A stretch of 64,000 bases of DNA from NCBI GenBank assembly GCA_015680685.1, contig MNCI01002991.1:53973-117972 (forward strand), written 5' to 3'. Source of the stretch: Gnetum montanum. Lineage: Eukaryota > Streptophyta > Gnetopsida > Gnetales > Gnetaceae. The notes under the pieces are model-generated. The model worked only from the letters and a program-made list of their open reading frames with translations, searched no databases and was not told where the DNA came from. Of this stretch, positions 36,422 to 49,266 are shown one piece after another (position 1 is the stretch's first letter; every line of letters starts with the position of its first letter). The translations under genes and the position numbers were made by a program.

Positions 36422-39400
36422 ATGTTAACGCATGCTATTTCTAATTGGATTAAGGTAGGCCACCTTCCCAGGAAATTCTCTAACCTTGGGAGTCCCCTAA
36501 TCTATCTACAGATCATTGGGAATGATCCATGTAAGGCTCTTTTGGATTCAGGTTCCGGAGTAAATTTGATCTCACAGGAAATGTATAAGGCTTGGAACCT
36601 ACCTCCACTGAAAAAAAGCAATATTCATTTAGAGTTGGCTGACCAGTCCATAACTTTTCCCCTGGGATTAGTTGAGGACATTATTACCACTGTGTGTGGG
36701 TGGTCATACCCAGCTGATTTCCTGGTGATCCAAGTTAACAATAGCAAAGGGGGACTTCCCAATTATAATGGGAAGGGCTTGGTTGAGTACAATAGATGCG
36801 TGCCTAGGAATTCATGATCTTTCCCTGGAGATATGTAAAGAAAATACTTTTGGAAAGATCGAGAAGAAGAAGGTTCCATGCATCGCATACAGTGACACAG
36901 CGTGTAATTGCGTGCAGAGATCGTGGGTTGTAAAGAGTTTATCATTACCTACATGTAATCGGTGTGCATAGGAAATAAATATTCAAAAGTGCTTGTATGC
37001 AGCAGCCACACAACAAGAAAACACCTAGTGGCTGATGATTGATCAAGAGGATAATTCACTAATGTGCATGGAACTCACTGAGGGTATAACTTGTGCTTAC
37101 ATGGAAAGCACAAACGCACTTGACCAAATTCGCCACCAACTTCCAAACATTAAACTAGAAAACATCAATTGGGGGAAGTTCAAAATTCCTGCAAAATTTA
37201 AAAAAGAGCCCCTAGATCTAAAACCATTGCCTACCAGTTTGGAATACATGACCCTTAACAATGGAAAATCGGTAATTATTAATGCAAAACTTGCTCCCAA
37301 GCAAAAAGGGAAACTGCTAGAAATAATCAATAAGTGGTCAAAAGCCTTCGCTTGGTCATATTCCAAAATCACTGGAATAGATCCTAGGATATGCCAACAT
37401 AGGATTTACACAGACCCCTCCATGAAGCCTCAAAAACAACCGCAGAGGCGATTGAACCCAAAATTGAAGCAAGTAGTGAAAGAAGAGTTAGAACAGCTTC
37501 TTAAGGCTGGGTTCATATATCCCATTGCTGATAGCGAATGGGTTAGTCCTCTGGTGATAGTACCAAAGAAGGGAGGTAAGTGGAGGGTGTGCATAGACTT
37601 TAGGCTGTTGAACATGGCAACATTTAAAGATCATTTTCTACTGTCGTTCGTTAACCAAGTCTTAAACACTATTGCAGGGCATTGTTACTATAGTTTTCTA
37701 GATGGTTATAGTGGTTACAATCAAATACAGATTGCTCCAGAAGACCAAGCCAAAAAAATGTTCCCTAGTCCTTGGGGTCGCATATAAACAAATGCCCTTT
37801 GGCTTGTGTAACACCCCTGCCATGTTTCAACGTCTAGTTCTAAGCATTTTTCAACAGTAGATATGAAATAGAGTAGAAGTCTTTATGGATGACTTCTCCA
37901 CATACAAAGCTAGTTTTGACCAAGCCTTAGATTGATTAGAGCAAGTGCTTAAATGTTTTGTAGAAACTAACTTAAGGCTCAATTAGTAGTAAATCCATTT
38001 GATGGTCCAAGAGGGCATAGTACTTGAGCACAAGGTTTCAAAAGTAGGAATAGAGGTAGACCCAGACAAAGTTAGGGTCATCCAAGGAATAACCCGCCAT
38101 CTAGAAATAGTTAACGACATTTGGTCATTCCTTGGACATACTGGTTGTTATAGGAGATTCATCGAGAACTTCTCCAAGGTTGCCAAACCATTGGTAGAAC
38201 TGACTAAAAAGGACGTACCTTTTGAGTGGACCAGGGAATGCGAATGTGCATTCCAACTTCTAAAGTAAAAGCTGGTAGAAACACCCATTCTACAAGCCCT
38301 TGACTGGTCCCGACCGTTCCATATAATGACAAATGCGTTCAACTACACTTGAGGAGCCATACTTACACAGTTAGATGACTTAAAACGTCCTTATTACATC
38401 CACTGTGCAAGTAGGAGTATAGCCAGTGCACAACTAAACTACACTACCACAAAGAAAGAACTTATGGCTGTAGTGTTTGCACTAGACAAATTTAGACACT
38501 ATGTGTTAGGCTATAAAGTATTTATTCACACAGACCATAGTGCAATTAGGTTCCTTATGAACAAGTCGACGGTTAGCTCTCATATTATACGATGGCTAGT
38601 GATCCTACAGGAGTTTGACATTACAATGATTGATCGAAAAGGCACCGAGAACATTGTCACTGATCATTTATCTCAGTTGCGATGGGACAACAAAGAGGAC
38701 AAGTATATAATGTCTGATCACTTTTCTGATGAAGCCCTCTTTGCCGATGTAGTCAATAGCCAACCCATAGGAACAAATTGGTACAGTGGTATTTTAACCT
38801 ATCTACTCACTCAAAAAATACCACAAGAGTTGGACAATAAGAAGAAACAACAGTTTCTTCATAGAGCCAAGTATGTTATCGAGATTAATGGACAACTTTA
38901 CAAAGTGTGTCCTGATGGCTTGGTTCAATGGTGTGTGCCCAATGTATATAATTTGAGAGTTCTCCAAGATGCTCATGAGGGCCCTTGTGGGGGTCATTAT
39001 GCTAGGAGATGAACAGCTCTTAAAATCTTGCTTGCAGGGTATTATTGGCCAACATTATTTCAGGACACCCATCAATTTGTCCAATCTTATGAGCGTTGTC
39101 AACATGATGGGGGAATGACCACTAGAGTGGAGGATCCGTAACAATGGATACAACCTTTAGAACCCTTTGACATTTGGGGAATAGATTTCATAAGGCCCAT
39201 TACACCAATGTCCAATGGAAAAGAATATATTGTTGTTGTTGTAGACTATCTCACGAAATGGGCTGAAGTAGCTACTGTTAAGGATTACACATCATCCACA
39301 GCTGCACGATTTGTACAACAACAAATCGTAAACAGGTTTGGTGTGCCACGTGCACTTATATCAGACAATGGAACTCACTTTACGAGTGCAACTTTTTGCA

Positions 39401-40128
39401 AACTGATGCAATGCTTAGGGGTTGAGCATAAACTGACTACACCTTACCACCCCTAAGCTAATGGACAAGCTGAGGTCACTAATAAGGAGATCACTAAGAT
39501 CTTAACAAGAACAATTAGCAAATATAGGCAAGATTGGAGCACCAAATTGAATGATGCTATTTGGGCATACCGCTCCACTCGAAAACTCCCTATAGGCTAT
39601 TTTCCCTATGAGTTAGTGTACGGAAAGCTTCCCATGCTTCCAATTCAAACTAAACTCTGTACACTATCAATGGCTTGTGACCTCCATCTAGATCTTGATC
39701 TAGCACAAAAACAAAGGTTAGCAACTTTAAGTGTGCTAGATGAAAATTGATTAGTTGCCCTATCTTGAAATGAGTTGCACAAGGCATACAATAAACGACG
39801 TCATGACTTGAGAATAAGGAAGGTTAAGTACCAACCAAGCGATAAGGTTCTATATTGGAATCCCACACATGTGCCACAACGCACAAAATTTCAAACATTA
39901 TGGAAAGGGCCTTATATCATTCATGCAACCTTTCCTTTAGGAGCCATGACCATATATAAACCTGAGAGCCCCGATAAAAGATTATTGGTTAATGTGCAAC
40001 AAACTAAACCATTCAATGAGATCACAATGGCCAGTACCCATTATACCTCTACACAAGGGCAACCATGCTCGTTATTTCAGATCTCCCACGTACAACTTAG
40101 TCATGGGGGAGATGGCCACCTGTGCTGA
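36422..40128 (+). pseudogene. Element 3 pol: protease, RT, RNase H, integrase
   Basis: Protease at 36422-36817 has ALLDSGSGVNLIS (catalytic DSG intact). RT starts in a new frame at 37035: RRLNPKLKQVVKEEL, SPLVIVPKKGGKWRVCIDF, YSFLDGYSGYNQI, then frameshifted MPFGLCN and VEVFMDDFS near 37880. RNase H (about 38320-38690) keeps TDHS but the first acidic site reads TNAFN. Integrase (about 38960-40128) has a zinc-binding site with its first Cys changed to Tyr (S-Y-E-R-C), then [21 protein letters not shown] and AEVTNKEITKIL. The C-terminal part has KVLYWNPTHVPQRTKFQ. Domain order and text are of the Athila/Tat type. At least six stops or shifts make it inactive. Confidence 0.9.
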
Positions 40129-41137
40129 TCAATTGAGGCCTCAGTTCCTCTTTAAGTTTTTGTTTTACATGTTTTTGTTTTACACATTTCTTTAACTTTT
40201 CATGTTTTTGTTTTACAAATTTCTTTAACTTTTCTTGTTTATGTTTTACACCATTATTTAAACTTTTTAATTTCTTTATGTAACGTTCTATTTTTGTTTC
40301 TTTTGTTATTGATTATTTTGTTTGTTTGTTAAATTCATCACCAAATAAGTGTTCATCATGATGGTATGAACTGTATTTTACTAATTGCTTATGTTTGGTT
40401 TTTACCTTTGAGTTACAATGTGATACTAAGGCTTGGTTCTTCTGATATAACAGGCAATGAATCCACAACACCCACGCATCCATCAATTTCTATGGTCTCT
40501 CTTGGCTTGGAAGTGTACAGTCTCCTTCTTAATAATAAGAACTTTTAACGAATCGGTGATTGGGAATTTCTCAAACTAAGGAAGGACTCAAGGACTGAAA
40601 AGGGTGTGACTTTAAGGGGATGTGATGCATTTGTGTTGGCCATTCTCTTGGGTGGTTGGATGTTTTCTGTTTGAGTCTTTTTACCATTCCGACTCTGTTC
40701 AAATAACAAGAAGCTGAGCCAATAAAAATAAAATACATCTTTGCATGGTGTGGTTCTCACGCAAAAAGAAAAAAAAACAGTGACGATTCAAAGCACACCC
40801 CTTAGACAAATAATCATTTGGGCTATAAGCACTGGTTATGGAACTAAATAAAATTGTTCCTTCTAACTAAGGCCCTTCTCACTTCCTCCTTCTCTCTTTC
40901 TCATCTTTTCATAATGGCATTGACTCTTTCGTGAAGGCATTCTTCTTACTCTGAGTGGATGGACTAGCCAAGTGTATTGTTACGAAGTCACTGGATGTGG
41001 ATTGTTTGAGGCTGGACTTGGAATGAGATCTACTTGGTCACATTAATCATGCATACATAGGGGATTGTACATAACCTTGTTCTTGAGACTCCATTCCATT
41101 CTCCTCTCTCCATAATTATTTCTCCATTTTCCACTTC

Positions 41138-41559
41138 NNNNNNNNNNNNNNNNNNNNNNNNNNNNNNNNNNNNNNNNNNNNNNNNNNNNNNNNNNNNNNN
41201 NNNNNNNNNNNNNNNNNNNNNNNNNNNNNNNNNNNNNNNNNNNNNNNNNNNNNNNNNNNNNNNNNNNNNNNNNNNNNNNNNNNNNNNNNNNNNNNNNNNN
41301 NNNNNNNNNNNNNNNNNNNNNNNNNNNNNNNNNNNNNNNNNNNNNNNNNNNNNNNNNNNNNNNNNNNNNNNNNNNNNNNNNNNNNNNNNNNNNNNNNNNN
41401 NNNNNNNNNNNNNNNNNNNNNNNNNNNNNNNNNNNNNNNNNNNNNNNNNNNNNNNNNNNNNNNNNNNNNNNNNNNNNNNNNNNNNNNNNNNNNNNNNNNN
41501 NNNNNNNNNNNNNNNNNNNNNNNNNNNNNNNNNNNNNNNNNNNNNNNNNNNNNNNNNNN
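41138..41559. other. Assembly gap (422 N)
   Basis: A run of N inside the post-pol region of element 3, followed at once by a CT microsatellite. Apparent open frames across it are meaningless. Confidence 0.99.
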
Positions 41560-41572
41560 ATTGGCAGCAACA

Positions 41573-41574
<2 letters not shown>

Positions 41575-41606
<32 letters not shown>
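41575..41606. repeat. (CT)n microsatellite
   Basis: About 16 CT repeats right of the gap. Elements 1 (about 3862) and 5 (about 59595, GA on +) have shorter CT tracts at the equivalent place, so it is an element-borne microsatellite that may have caused the gap. Confidence 0.9.
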
Positions 41607-41612
<6 letters not shown>

Positions 41613-41810
41613 TTCAACTGCCAAATAAGGCTGGATGTCAATTAGTGTTCACTCTTGTAATCATGAACACTAATATTGCTATGTATTGTAATGATGATCC
41701 GTTCACATGTAGTCCCATTTTCCATCAGTGTCATTCAAGTCAATAATCCCATACCTTCCCGAAATTTTGTAAGGAACTCGAGGACGATTTTTCATTCAGT
41801 CATGGGGGTA

Positions 41811-42636
41811 TGATGAGACATGATATTGCGTCAGCGATATCGCGTACGCGATATCGTAGCCGTCCCGCGATATCGCCTACATTTTATCATGACCTGCCTT
41901 GCACTCTATAAATAAGAGGTGGCTCCCTTTGTTTTCGATAGTTAATTTCCAACCCTTAGCCAAACTCTTGCAGTTTTGTCATTCCAGAGCTAGAATAACT
42001 TCTGTGTGCCTGTAGTATGAGTCATAAAGCGAACGGATCTTTATTCGAGCAAACTTGTACCTGAACACAATTTGTGTACGACAATAAAGATGAACTTTGT
42101 TGATAAACCTTGCAGCATATAGCTTAAGTTAATGAGGACTTAATTAGTGTTTAATGCTTTCTTAGTTGATTAATCTTTCTCAACCCTTAAACTCCTTAGT
42201 TAAATACACTCAGTACAATCACTTTGAGCATAAGTGAAGCGCTTGGTAACCTAGCAATGATTAGTGTTTGGTAATCCCAGTAGCGTTACACCGTTCAGGA
42301 TGTGTACATAAAGTGAGAACGGATACTGGTGTTAGGAACAAGTAAACTTAGTTAAACTTAGTTAATGAGTAGTTAATATAGATTAGCAACTTAGTCTTTA
42401 TTCATTTACTTTATTCAACAAGAGACATAAAATCGTAAAACTTATAAAAATCATATACCTCAGACTTACTTAACCATACTACCGTGACAATACAAGTAAG
42501 TTTGGGAAGACAGCGATTGATTAACCCTAGGTGTTCCTTTTAGCATGTAAGCACTTAGTCCTTGGAGTTCAACCAGATCGTGCGTGCTATGCTCGTATTC
42601 ATATAGTTGAGTGTAGGGGTACCTTGCCACTCATCA
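41811..42636 (+). repeat. Element 3 3' LTR (826 bp)
   Basis: TGATGAG to CTCATCA directly after the polypurine tract. The U3 holds a perfect 22-bp palindrome at 41835-41856 plus a further GCGATATCGC near 41866. CTATAAATAAGAGG (TATA) lies near 41907. The last five bases before element 4 resumes are followed by the TTAGG duplication. Confidence 0.95.
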
Positions 42637-42641
42637 TTAGG

Positions 42642-44021
42642 CTTCCCCATCAATCAAAACATGAATCCATACCCCACTAAGTAAACAACTAGCCCAAATC
42701 TGAAACATCAATTTCCTATTAGGATAATCTCCTCTATTGACATTCCTCATGAATACACTAGAATTTAATTCAGAAACATCCTCTTTCTTTGAAGCATAAG
42801 GGTTACCTCTCTGAAGAGCTTGGCTTGATGTCTCCTCCACCTCCATGGTTTACATATCTTTACCCTTGGTTGCCTTGTGAAGTGGACATTCCCAATGCTT
42901 ATGTCCCCATTCTTCACATTTGAAGCACTATAGTTTTGATGAGTTGTTGGCTTGACCCTTGTCTCCCTTGCCTTAGTCCTTCTTGGCTTTATCCTTCTCA
43001 TCAACTGTTTTAGTCTTCTTGTCTTGGTTGCCCTCCTTGTCTTCAAATTTGGATTTCGATACCTTATTAGATCTAGATCCCTTCTCATTTTCCTTAGAAG
43101 TTTGTTTGCTCCTATTTCCGAATCCACCTAATTTCTTCTTATCATTGAGTGCTAAATCATAAGCCTCATTAAGAGTTTGTGGCTCATAAAAGGACAACTC
43201 CTACTGATACATCATTTTGAGATCTCCTAAAAAGATTAAAGCTTGCTCATACTCCTCCTAGTTTACCTTAGCTTGATGAAATAGATTTAAAAATTTAATG
43301 TATAATTCTTTAACATCATTGTCACCTTGCCTTAGGAATTTCAACTTCATAATGGTTTTTTGTCTCTCATGAGATTATTCAAAAAAATTTTAACCTATAT
43401 TTCATCATATCCAAATCTCTAATAGGTTGATTGTTTCATCTTTCATAACCTTGGGACTCCCTTTCCTACCAAGTAGAAGTCATACCTTCTAATTTGGATT
43501 CAGCAATAGGTACCCTCAAGTTATTTGGTACCTCTCCCAACTAAAGATGCTTCTTAAGTGTCTTCAGCCAACTTGCAAAAGCATTGGTAACATCTACACC
43601 ATTGAAAAGTCTTCAACTCTATGTATGGAAGTCTTGAAGGATTTTTAAATGCTCTCACAAGCCTTACCTCATCTTCATCATCAAGCTTGCTTGAAGAAGT
43701 ATTGAACACCATTGGAGCCCTTGGAGTTCTCATTTGAGGAATAGGATTCCCTTCCATTAGAATCCTTGGTTGATGGTTTACTACACTTCCATAGCTGGAT
43801 TGACCTTCCTCTTCATCCACTCCATTTCCACCTGGCTATGAAACTTTTTCATCTGAACATACATGCTCTTCACCTCCACAGTTTTGGATATGGCTAGGAC
43901 CAATATCTCTATCTACCTTTGCATTGATTTCATCCAATTGCGCAACCACCATTTAGAAGGCAAACTTCATGCTTTTCATGTCCCAATTTAGAGCTTGCAC
44001 CTATTTCTTCTTGGGTGCCAT
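42642..44021 (-). pseudogene. Element 4 gag and start of protease
   Basis: ATG at 44021 opens a frame (MAPKKK, then a stop) still in register at 43820-43554, where the text ends in FKNPSRLPYIELKTF. A second frame (43197 downward) has EPQTLNEAYDLAL and a Lys-rich stretch. A canonical zinc knuckle C-F-K-C-EEWG-H-KHWE-C lies at about 42927-42886. The frame ends in WIHVLIDGEA, the protease catalytic segment (D-G/S-G type), where element 3 inserted; it resumes after element 3 as ENVISSR near 32965. Confidence 0.83.
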
Positions 44022-44070
44022 TTGAAATTGACAAAATCCTCAACCAAAATCCAAGCATTAATAAAACTAG

Positions 44071-44082
44071 GCTTTGATACCA
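44071..44082 (-). other. Element 4 primer binding site (initiator-Met tRNA type)
   Basis: TGGTATCAAAGC on minus sits a few bases inside the 5' LTR. The standard plant site is TGGTATCAGAGC, so one base differs. Confidence 0.8.
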
Positions 44083-44086
44083 ATAA

Positions 44087-46172
44087 CGTTGGAGCAGGTT
44101 CACTCTAATAATTAAATCACCTTCAATGCACTAAATCTAGATATTATACAAAGATAAAATTATTTGCTAAAAAGAAGAAAACTACCTATCTTTAATTAAT
44201 TTATTAGAAGGTTACAATAAGATTCACAAAACGCACAAGCATCCAAAGCCTATCACACTTAATCAATATTACAAAGCATGAGGATCTACAACCACATAAT
44301 GACTATTCTCAATGCATCTTGGGATTGAGATCTCAACTCACAAGTGAGATACAAGAGAATAGAACACATAGACCAACACACCACAAGATGATCTTAGAGA
44401 TGCAATCACCAATTGCACTCACCCAATGTGCTCACCCAATCTCTGTTGCTCAACTATCCACTCTTGAAAGCTTTTTCTCTCACTTTCATGCATACATGCA
44501 CTCTTCTCTTCATTCTTTATGGATGGATACATACATATTATAGAGATCCAAAACCCTAAAAACTTTTCTATTCATCTTCCTAGATGTTTCCCACAAGGAT
44601 CTGGAATCTTTCAAATGTTTCCCTAATGAAACCGTTAAGGATCAAGAACTTAGAAGGGGGGTAGAATAAGTTCCCCAATAAAAATTACTCCTACCACACA
44701 AACACACCAAATTTTATGTGGTTCCCCAACTTGCGTACATCTAGAATCAGAAGGTAGATTCCTTGCATAATATCAAACTTTATTTCTTTCAAAATGTGGT
44801 TTGAAGAGCACTGCACCCTATACAAGCTTTGAGCTCTACACCAGAGTGTTTCATCGCTGTGAAATCACTCAACCTCACAAGGCCCTAGAAAGCTTAGAAT
44901 GTGGTTTCAAGGATCCCACAACCTTTACAAAATTGAGCTCTACTCTAGATTGTTTCGATGCAACAAAAACACTTAATCTCACAAGATTTGAACAAGCTCA
45001 ATATAGATGCCTTCTCACAAGAAGCACATTAATCCTACAAGGCTACAAGAAAGAGAGAAAAATACAAGGAAAGAATGTAACTGGATTTACAGGTCATTGC
45101 ACTTTGAGGCTCAGTCCACATACAACCAAGCAAATGATGTTACAATGAAGAAAAAAGTACAATAGCATAGAATATACAATGATTAACTCTTTTGTGTATT
45201 GTACTACCTAGTACTAAAGACATTTGGCATCTACTTATAGCCTTGGAGTTTTCAAAAATCCCTTGGAATTCATGCAATGGCTACTTAATGGCTAGTATAT
45301 ACATCTTCTTCATGGTAAAGATGTCTACCTAAGATTTGCCTCAATTCCGAAGAGACATCTCTTTGAAAAGTGGGACATCTCTCAGGAGACATCTCCTTTG
45401 GAATGGAGATGTCTACTATTTTTAGGAGATGTCTCCTCAACTTTTCTCCTTTGTCTTTTGAGGCTTTATCCCATTAATTTACCTTCTTGCCAATCCTTGA
45501 AACATCTTCATTTGACTTGTATCCTTCATTTTTATCTATACTTGGCCATGCTCTCATCTACCCCATGTAGTCTTCATTTTGTCATCTTGTTGTAGATCTC
45601 ATTTCCTTAAGTTCTCACTTATGCCTTGCAAACACATTATCCATAAAAAATAATCTATATTCTCCATTTTCCTTAAGGTTTTGACATACCAAAAGGTCAA
45701 CAACTGCCATGTTGAACCTATTTCCCTCACTGTCCAAGATGTCTTTGGCTTTTTTGGGACATCTATTGTGAAAATTGAGCTCTCAGGTGATACATCTACT
45801 GGTTTTGGTTGATGTCTCATCTAGTCTTGAGACATTTATACTTCTAGTAAGATGTCTTAGCTACAACATCTAACTTTCTGGTGAGACGTCTAACTTGCAA
45901 GTGCCAAAAATAAAAATGCTCTTTTTGATACTTGGAACCTCCGGATGCCTCCAAACAAGTTCCCTAAATCTTGGAATCCCCTAAACTCATCAAAATGAGG
46001 CCAAAACATTGTGAAACATGCCAAAACATCTAGGAATCATCATCAACAAAAATCAACACAAGGAGACACACAAAAATAGGACACATTCATCCAGGTCTTC
46101 TTCAAGCGTGAAACCTGCAAAACCAAATTGTAGGACAAAGCATAAGGAAATTAGAAGAGGTGTTCCTATACT
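44087..46172 (-). repeat. Element 4 5' LTR, split by a nested insertion
   Basis: The portions 44087-44632 and 45703-46172 together match 28662-29655. The break falls at AATGAAAC / AACTGCC, where the left LTR reads AATGAAACTGCC without interruption. Confidence 0.8.
44633..45702 (-). repeat. Probable solo LTR nested in element 4's 5' LTR
   Basis: About 1070 bp absent from the other LTR copy. Its ends are inverted-repeat-like (CGTTAAGG on the left, GGTCAACA on the right), compatible with decayed TG...CA LTR termini. No coding domain is seen, and the short open frames inside have no recognised similarity. GAGATGTCT motifs resemble those of the host LTR, so it may be a related family. The target duplication is not convincing (GAAAC versus ACAAC). 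Confidence 0.5.
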
Positions 46173-48600
46173 AGTAGGCTATAAATTGAGAGATAGCTTC
46201 AACCTCTAACAACATCATCTCTACTTCAGCATAATATCACATTATGTCTCTTTCTTCACTTTAATTCAAGTAAAAATATTTTTTTAAAATTTATTTCTAT
46301 TTGTTTCTAATATTTATTTGATAGTACAAAACCCCATACAACACACTCATAATTAATAGTGGGTTGAATAATGACAAAGAAAAAATAAGTAAGCTATAGA
46401 TGATACAATGATACAATTATTTTTAGATATCCCAAGATAAAATAGATTACATCTTATATTTGTTTTTTAAAGCATAAGGCTTTTATACCAATTGCAACTC
46501 TTTGAGTAATGTACTAATCCCATTTGTAATTACAAGAGCATTCTAGGCCAAGATATTTATAAGAGGAAATTATGTCTACATGTTCATCTCATATAGTATT
46601 AAGAATTTGGTATAATTCTTTCATTGAATTCAAAATTAAGGTAACATCATCAACATAGACTAAGAGTTTGATAGGACTATGTCCATTTGTAATTACATAA
46701 TAAGTTGGCATTCTATGCATCCACTTTTAAGTTCATTAATTAAAATACCAAATAAAGTAGGAGAAATAGGGCATTTCGGTTTAATCCCAAAAAAATATTA
46801 AATAAAATTCTTTCTTGACATATTGTAAACTAAATGCATATTTCTTTGTAAAGCTTTTGGCTACTAAATAACAATGTGCTAGGAACTTCTAAATTTTTGA
46901 AGTGCCTCCATAACTTAATTTGAATGATAGAATCATAGGCCTTAGAAAAATTTACAAAGTAAATAAACGCTTTCTTGTGTAGACCTTTTGCTCTATTAAC
47001 AAGATATTTGAAAGTGATGAGATGAATTCTATTGTTAGAATGCTACCTGGAAAATTGCACATATCTAATTTTCTTTAGGTCATCTTCCAAGCATATATTA
47101 TAAAATTGTGCCTAGAAGTTTGGCAAAAATATTATTGATTACAATTAGTCTATAATTATTTAGATATTTTTTATCCCCTTTTTTAAAGAGTATAACCACT
47201 TTATTAATGCACCATTTCCTTTCTAACCCCACTTATATAGCCAAATTTAATTTCCTACAGATAACTTTTCATACCAATGGTCCTCTCCATCTAAGCATTT
47301 TTCTATTTAAATTATTTACATTATCAACATTTTCCGATGCCAATTTTTTTTATTCCTTGCATTGTGTTATCAAAAGAAATGAACAATGTATTACCATTAT
47401 TATGAAAATCTTCTATGCTATCATTACTATGAAACAAAGCTTAACAAAATTTTTCAATATCTTTGAGAGAGAAAGCATATTTTGTTCTTCTCTTGCTTTG
47501 AAATAAATGACAAAAATATTTGGTATCTTTTCTTATCATTTCTAATAAACTATTTTGTCTTTATCTCACAAATGTCCTCTTCTTAGTTCAAATTAGATTT
47601 TTATATGCATTGATAGTTCTTGAAGACTTTAATAAAATTCTAGTTTTCTTACATTATTCATCAAACCATTGTTGATTGTTTGTATTTTGGCTTTTACAAA
47701 TACTCAAGGTAGTTATAATTAAAGTTTTTGTAAGACTCACACTTGATTTCAAATCTTTTAAATTTTATTTTGAAAACCTTCCTTTATTTTTGTAGTTATT
47801 CTAGACTTATTTTGCTTCCTAGAATATATAATATGTTGTGTATCTATTGATAACTTGAAGTATACAATGAGATGGTAGGATTCTATTGTTTCTTCATCTA
47901 CTTCAAAACATTTGATGATACCAACATTCTCTAGCCTAGAAAAAGGAAAATCAATATTAGAGCTATCTTGTGGTTCTAAAAAATTGAAGTTACTTGATTT
48001 TCAATATTTATTAATGTCATTTAGAATTAATAGATCTAATTCTTATTCCCATTCTAACAAATGTTTTTCGCTTTGATTGAATTATTTATCTTCACAGCAC
48101 TAATTCCATTATGTATTTTTCTTGTATTTTAAAAGGCCTTAAGAACTCAAGTGACTACTAAGGATATGATCAAAACTAATTCTAGCATTTATATTACTGC
48201 ACATGTAAATTTCTCCCCCCTAAGTAAAACTAGCAATATCTATATCAAGTAATTAAAAATAAAAATCACATGATAAACCTTCTTATTCATAGAGAGTAGC
48301 TTTTTTGGGTGCAAAGTAGCAAAAAACTAATCATAAAAAAGATTTTTTTGATAATATTTTAAGCCAAACATACTAATTGTATTCATCTACCTTTCCTATT
48401 TGGACTTATGAAAATAATTTCAAATCAAAACAACTAAACCTTCAAAAGGTCTTCCATGATTTGCCTTTTTTATAAGAAAAAGATAAAATAGAAAATTTTG
48501 GAACATAAATTTTTAGAGTCTTAAGTTTTCCATGTCTTAGCAATACAAAAAATGTCAAATTTATCAAAGAAAGATAAATTATAGAACACTTTCATTTTAT
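46173..48600 (-). pseudogene. LINE D1: endonuclease and reverse transcriptase
   Basis: Going down the minus strand, a GDFN-like endonuclease region lies near 48220, an RT region at about 47480-46900 matches LINE E at 6260-6720, and a catalytic YVDD box is intact at 46657-46646. SYKYLGL follows near 46540. Frames are heavily broken. It continues beyond element 4 as the stub at 28661-28557. The 5' boundary near 48600, where LINE C in opposite orientation begins, is approximate. Confidence 0.78.
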
Positions 48601-49266
48601 TGATGATGGGAGATTTGGGAGAGGTACCTTAGGAATATAGAAGGTACGTTTCCCCTATTGATAATGAATTATTGTAGAGAAGACTATTTAGAGAGGAGAT
48701 TTGTTTAATAGTGACTAAGGCACCAAATCATAAGATGCCTAGGTTGAATGGCTCAAACTTTGAATGCATCAAAGCCAATTGAGATATCATTGGAAGGCAT
48801 TTCAAGGATCTTTTTTGAGTAGGATTCAAGTATGATACTTTTTCCAAAGCCTGGAATAATACCTTCATTGTTTTGTTGTCTATCTATCTTTGCAACATTT
48901 TTTATACATTTTTTTCCAAGCTTTTGGTAAATTGCTTGAAGTCCTTGCTAACCAATATCATATAGGTAGATCAATAAAGATTCATCCCTAGAAGGAATAT
49001 TATTGATAGTGTCATTGTAGCAAATGAGGGTTTGCATTGAGCTTACATTGAGAAACATTAGATTTACTTTCTCAAACTTGATTTATTAAAAACATATGAT
49101 AAGATGGACTAGGATGCCTTACTTTTCATCCTGAAGGAGTTAGAATTTTATAGAGGATTCTATGAGATGATTGGGTTCATGTTTCTACAATTAGATTTAA
49201 AGTTTTCCAGAATGGATAGATATCTCAACAATTTTGCCCATTGATGAGAAGCGGTTTGTGTCGGCT

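Larger units (their letters stand above)
40129..41810 (+). other. Element 3 post-pol region and polypurine tract
   Basis: Parallels 2180-4091 of element 1 and 59403-61310 (reverse) of element 5. Where element 1 has the env-like remnant, this copy has the assembly gap, so presence of that frame cannot be judged. TCATGGGGG occurs at the pol end (40101-40109) and as the polypurine tract (41800-41808). Confidence 0.7.
32974..42636 (+). mobile_element. Element 3: complete Athila-like Ty3/gypsy retrotransposon
   Basis: LTRs at 32974-33752 and 41811-42636 flank a tRNA-Asp primer site, gag, protease, RT, RNase H, integrase, a post-pol region and a polypurine tract. The target duplication TTAGG is exact (32969-32973 and 42637-42641). 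It is inserted in the protease region of element 4 in opposite orientation. All genes carry stops, so it is not autonomous now. A 422-bp gap lies in its post-pol region. Confidence 0.95.
28662..46172 (-). mobile_element. Element 4: chromovirus-like Ty3/gypsy element, split by nested insertions
   Basis: Two related LTRs (about 28662-29655 and 44087-46172) enclose gag (42642-44021) and pol (29890-32940) on minus. Element 3 (32974-42636) is inserted between them, and another LTR sits inside the right LTR. The primer site (44071-44082) is TGGTATCAAAGC on minus, close to the initiator-Met type. The outer flanks are two halves of LINE D1. The target duplication appears to be TGTAG/AGTAG (28657-28661, 46173-46177) with one mismatch. 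LTR end coordinates are good to a few bases only. Confidence 0.85.

Noticed and set aside
41030-41641. Open frames of about 200 codons across 41030-41641
   Set aside because: They cross the run of N and are not real sequence.
44801-45148. 115-codon frame on + in the nested LTR
   Set aside because: No recognised similarity, and it lies within a repeat that shows no coding domain.
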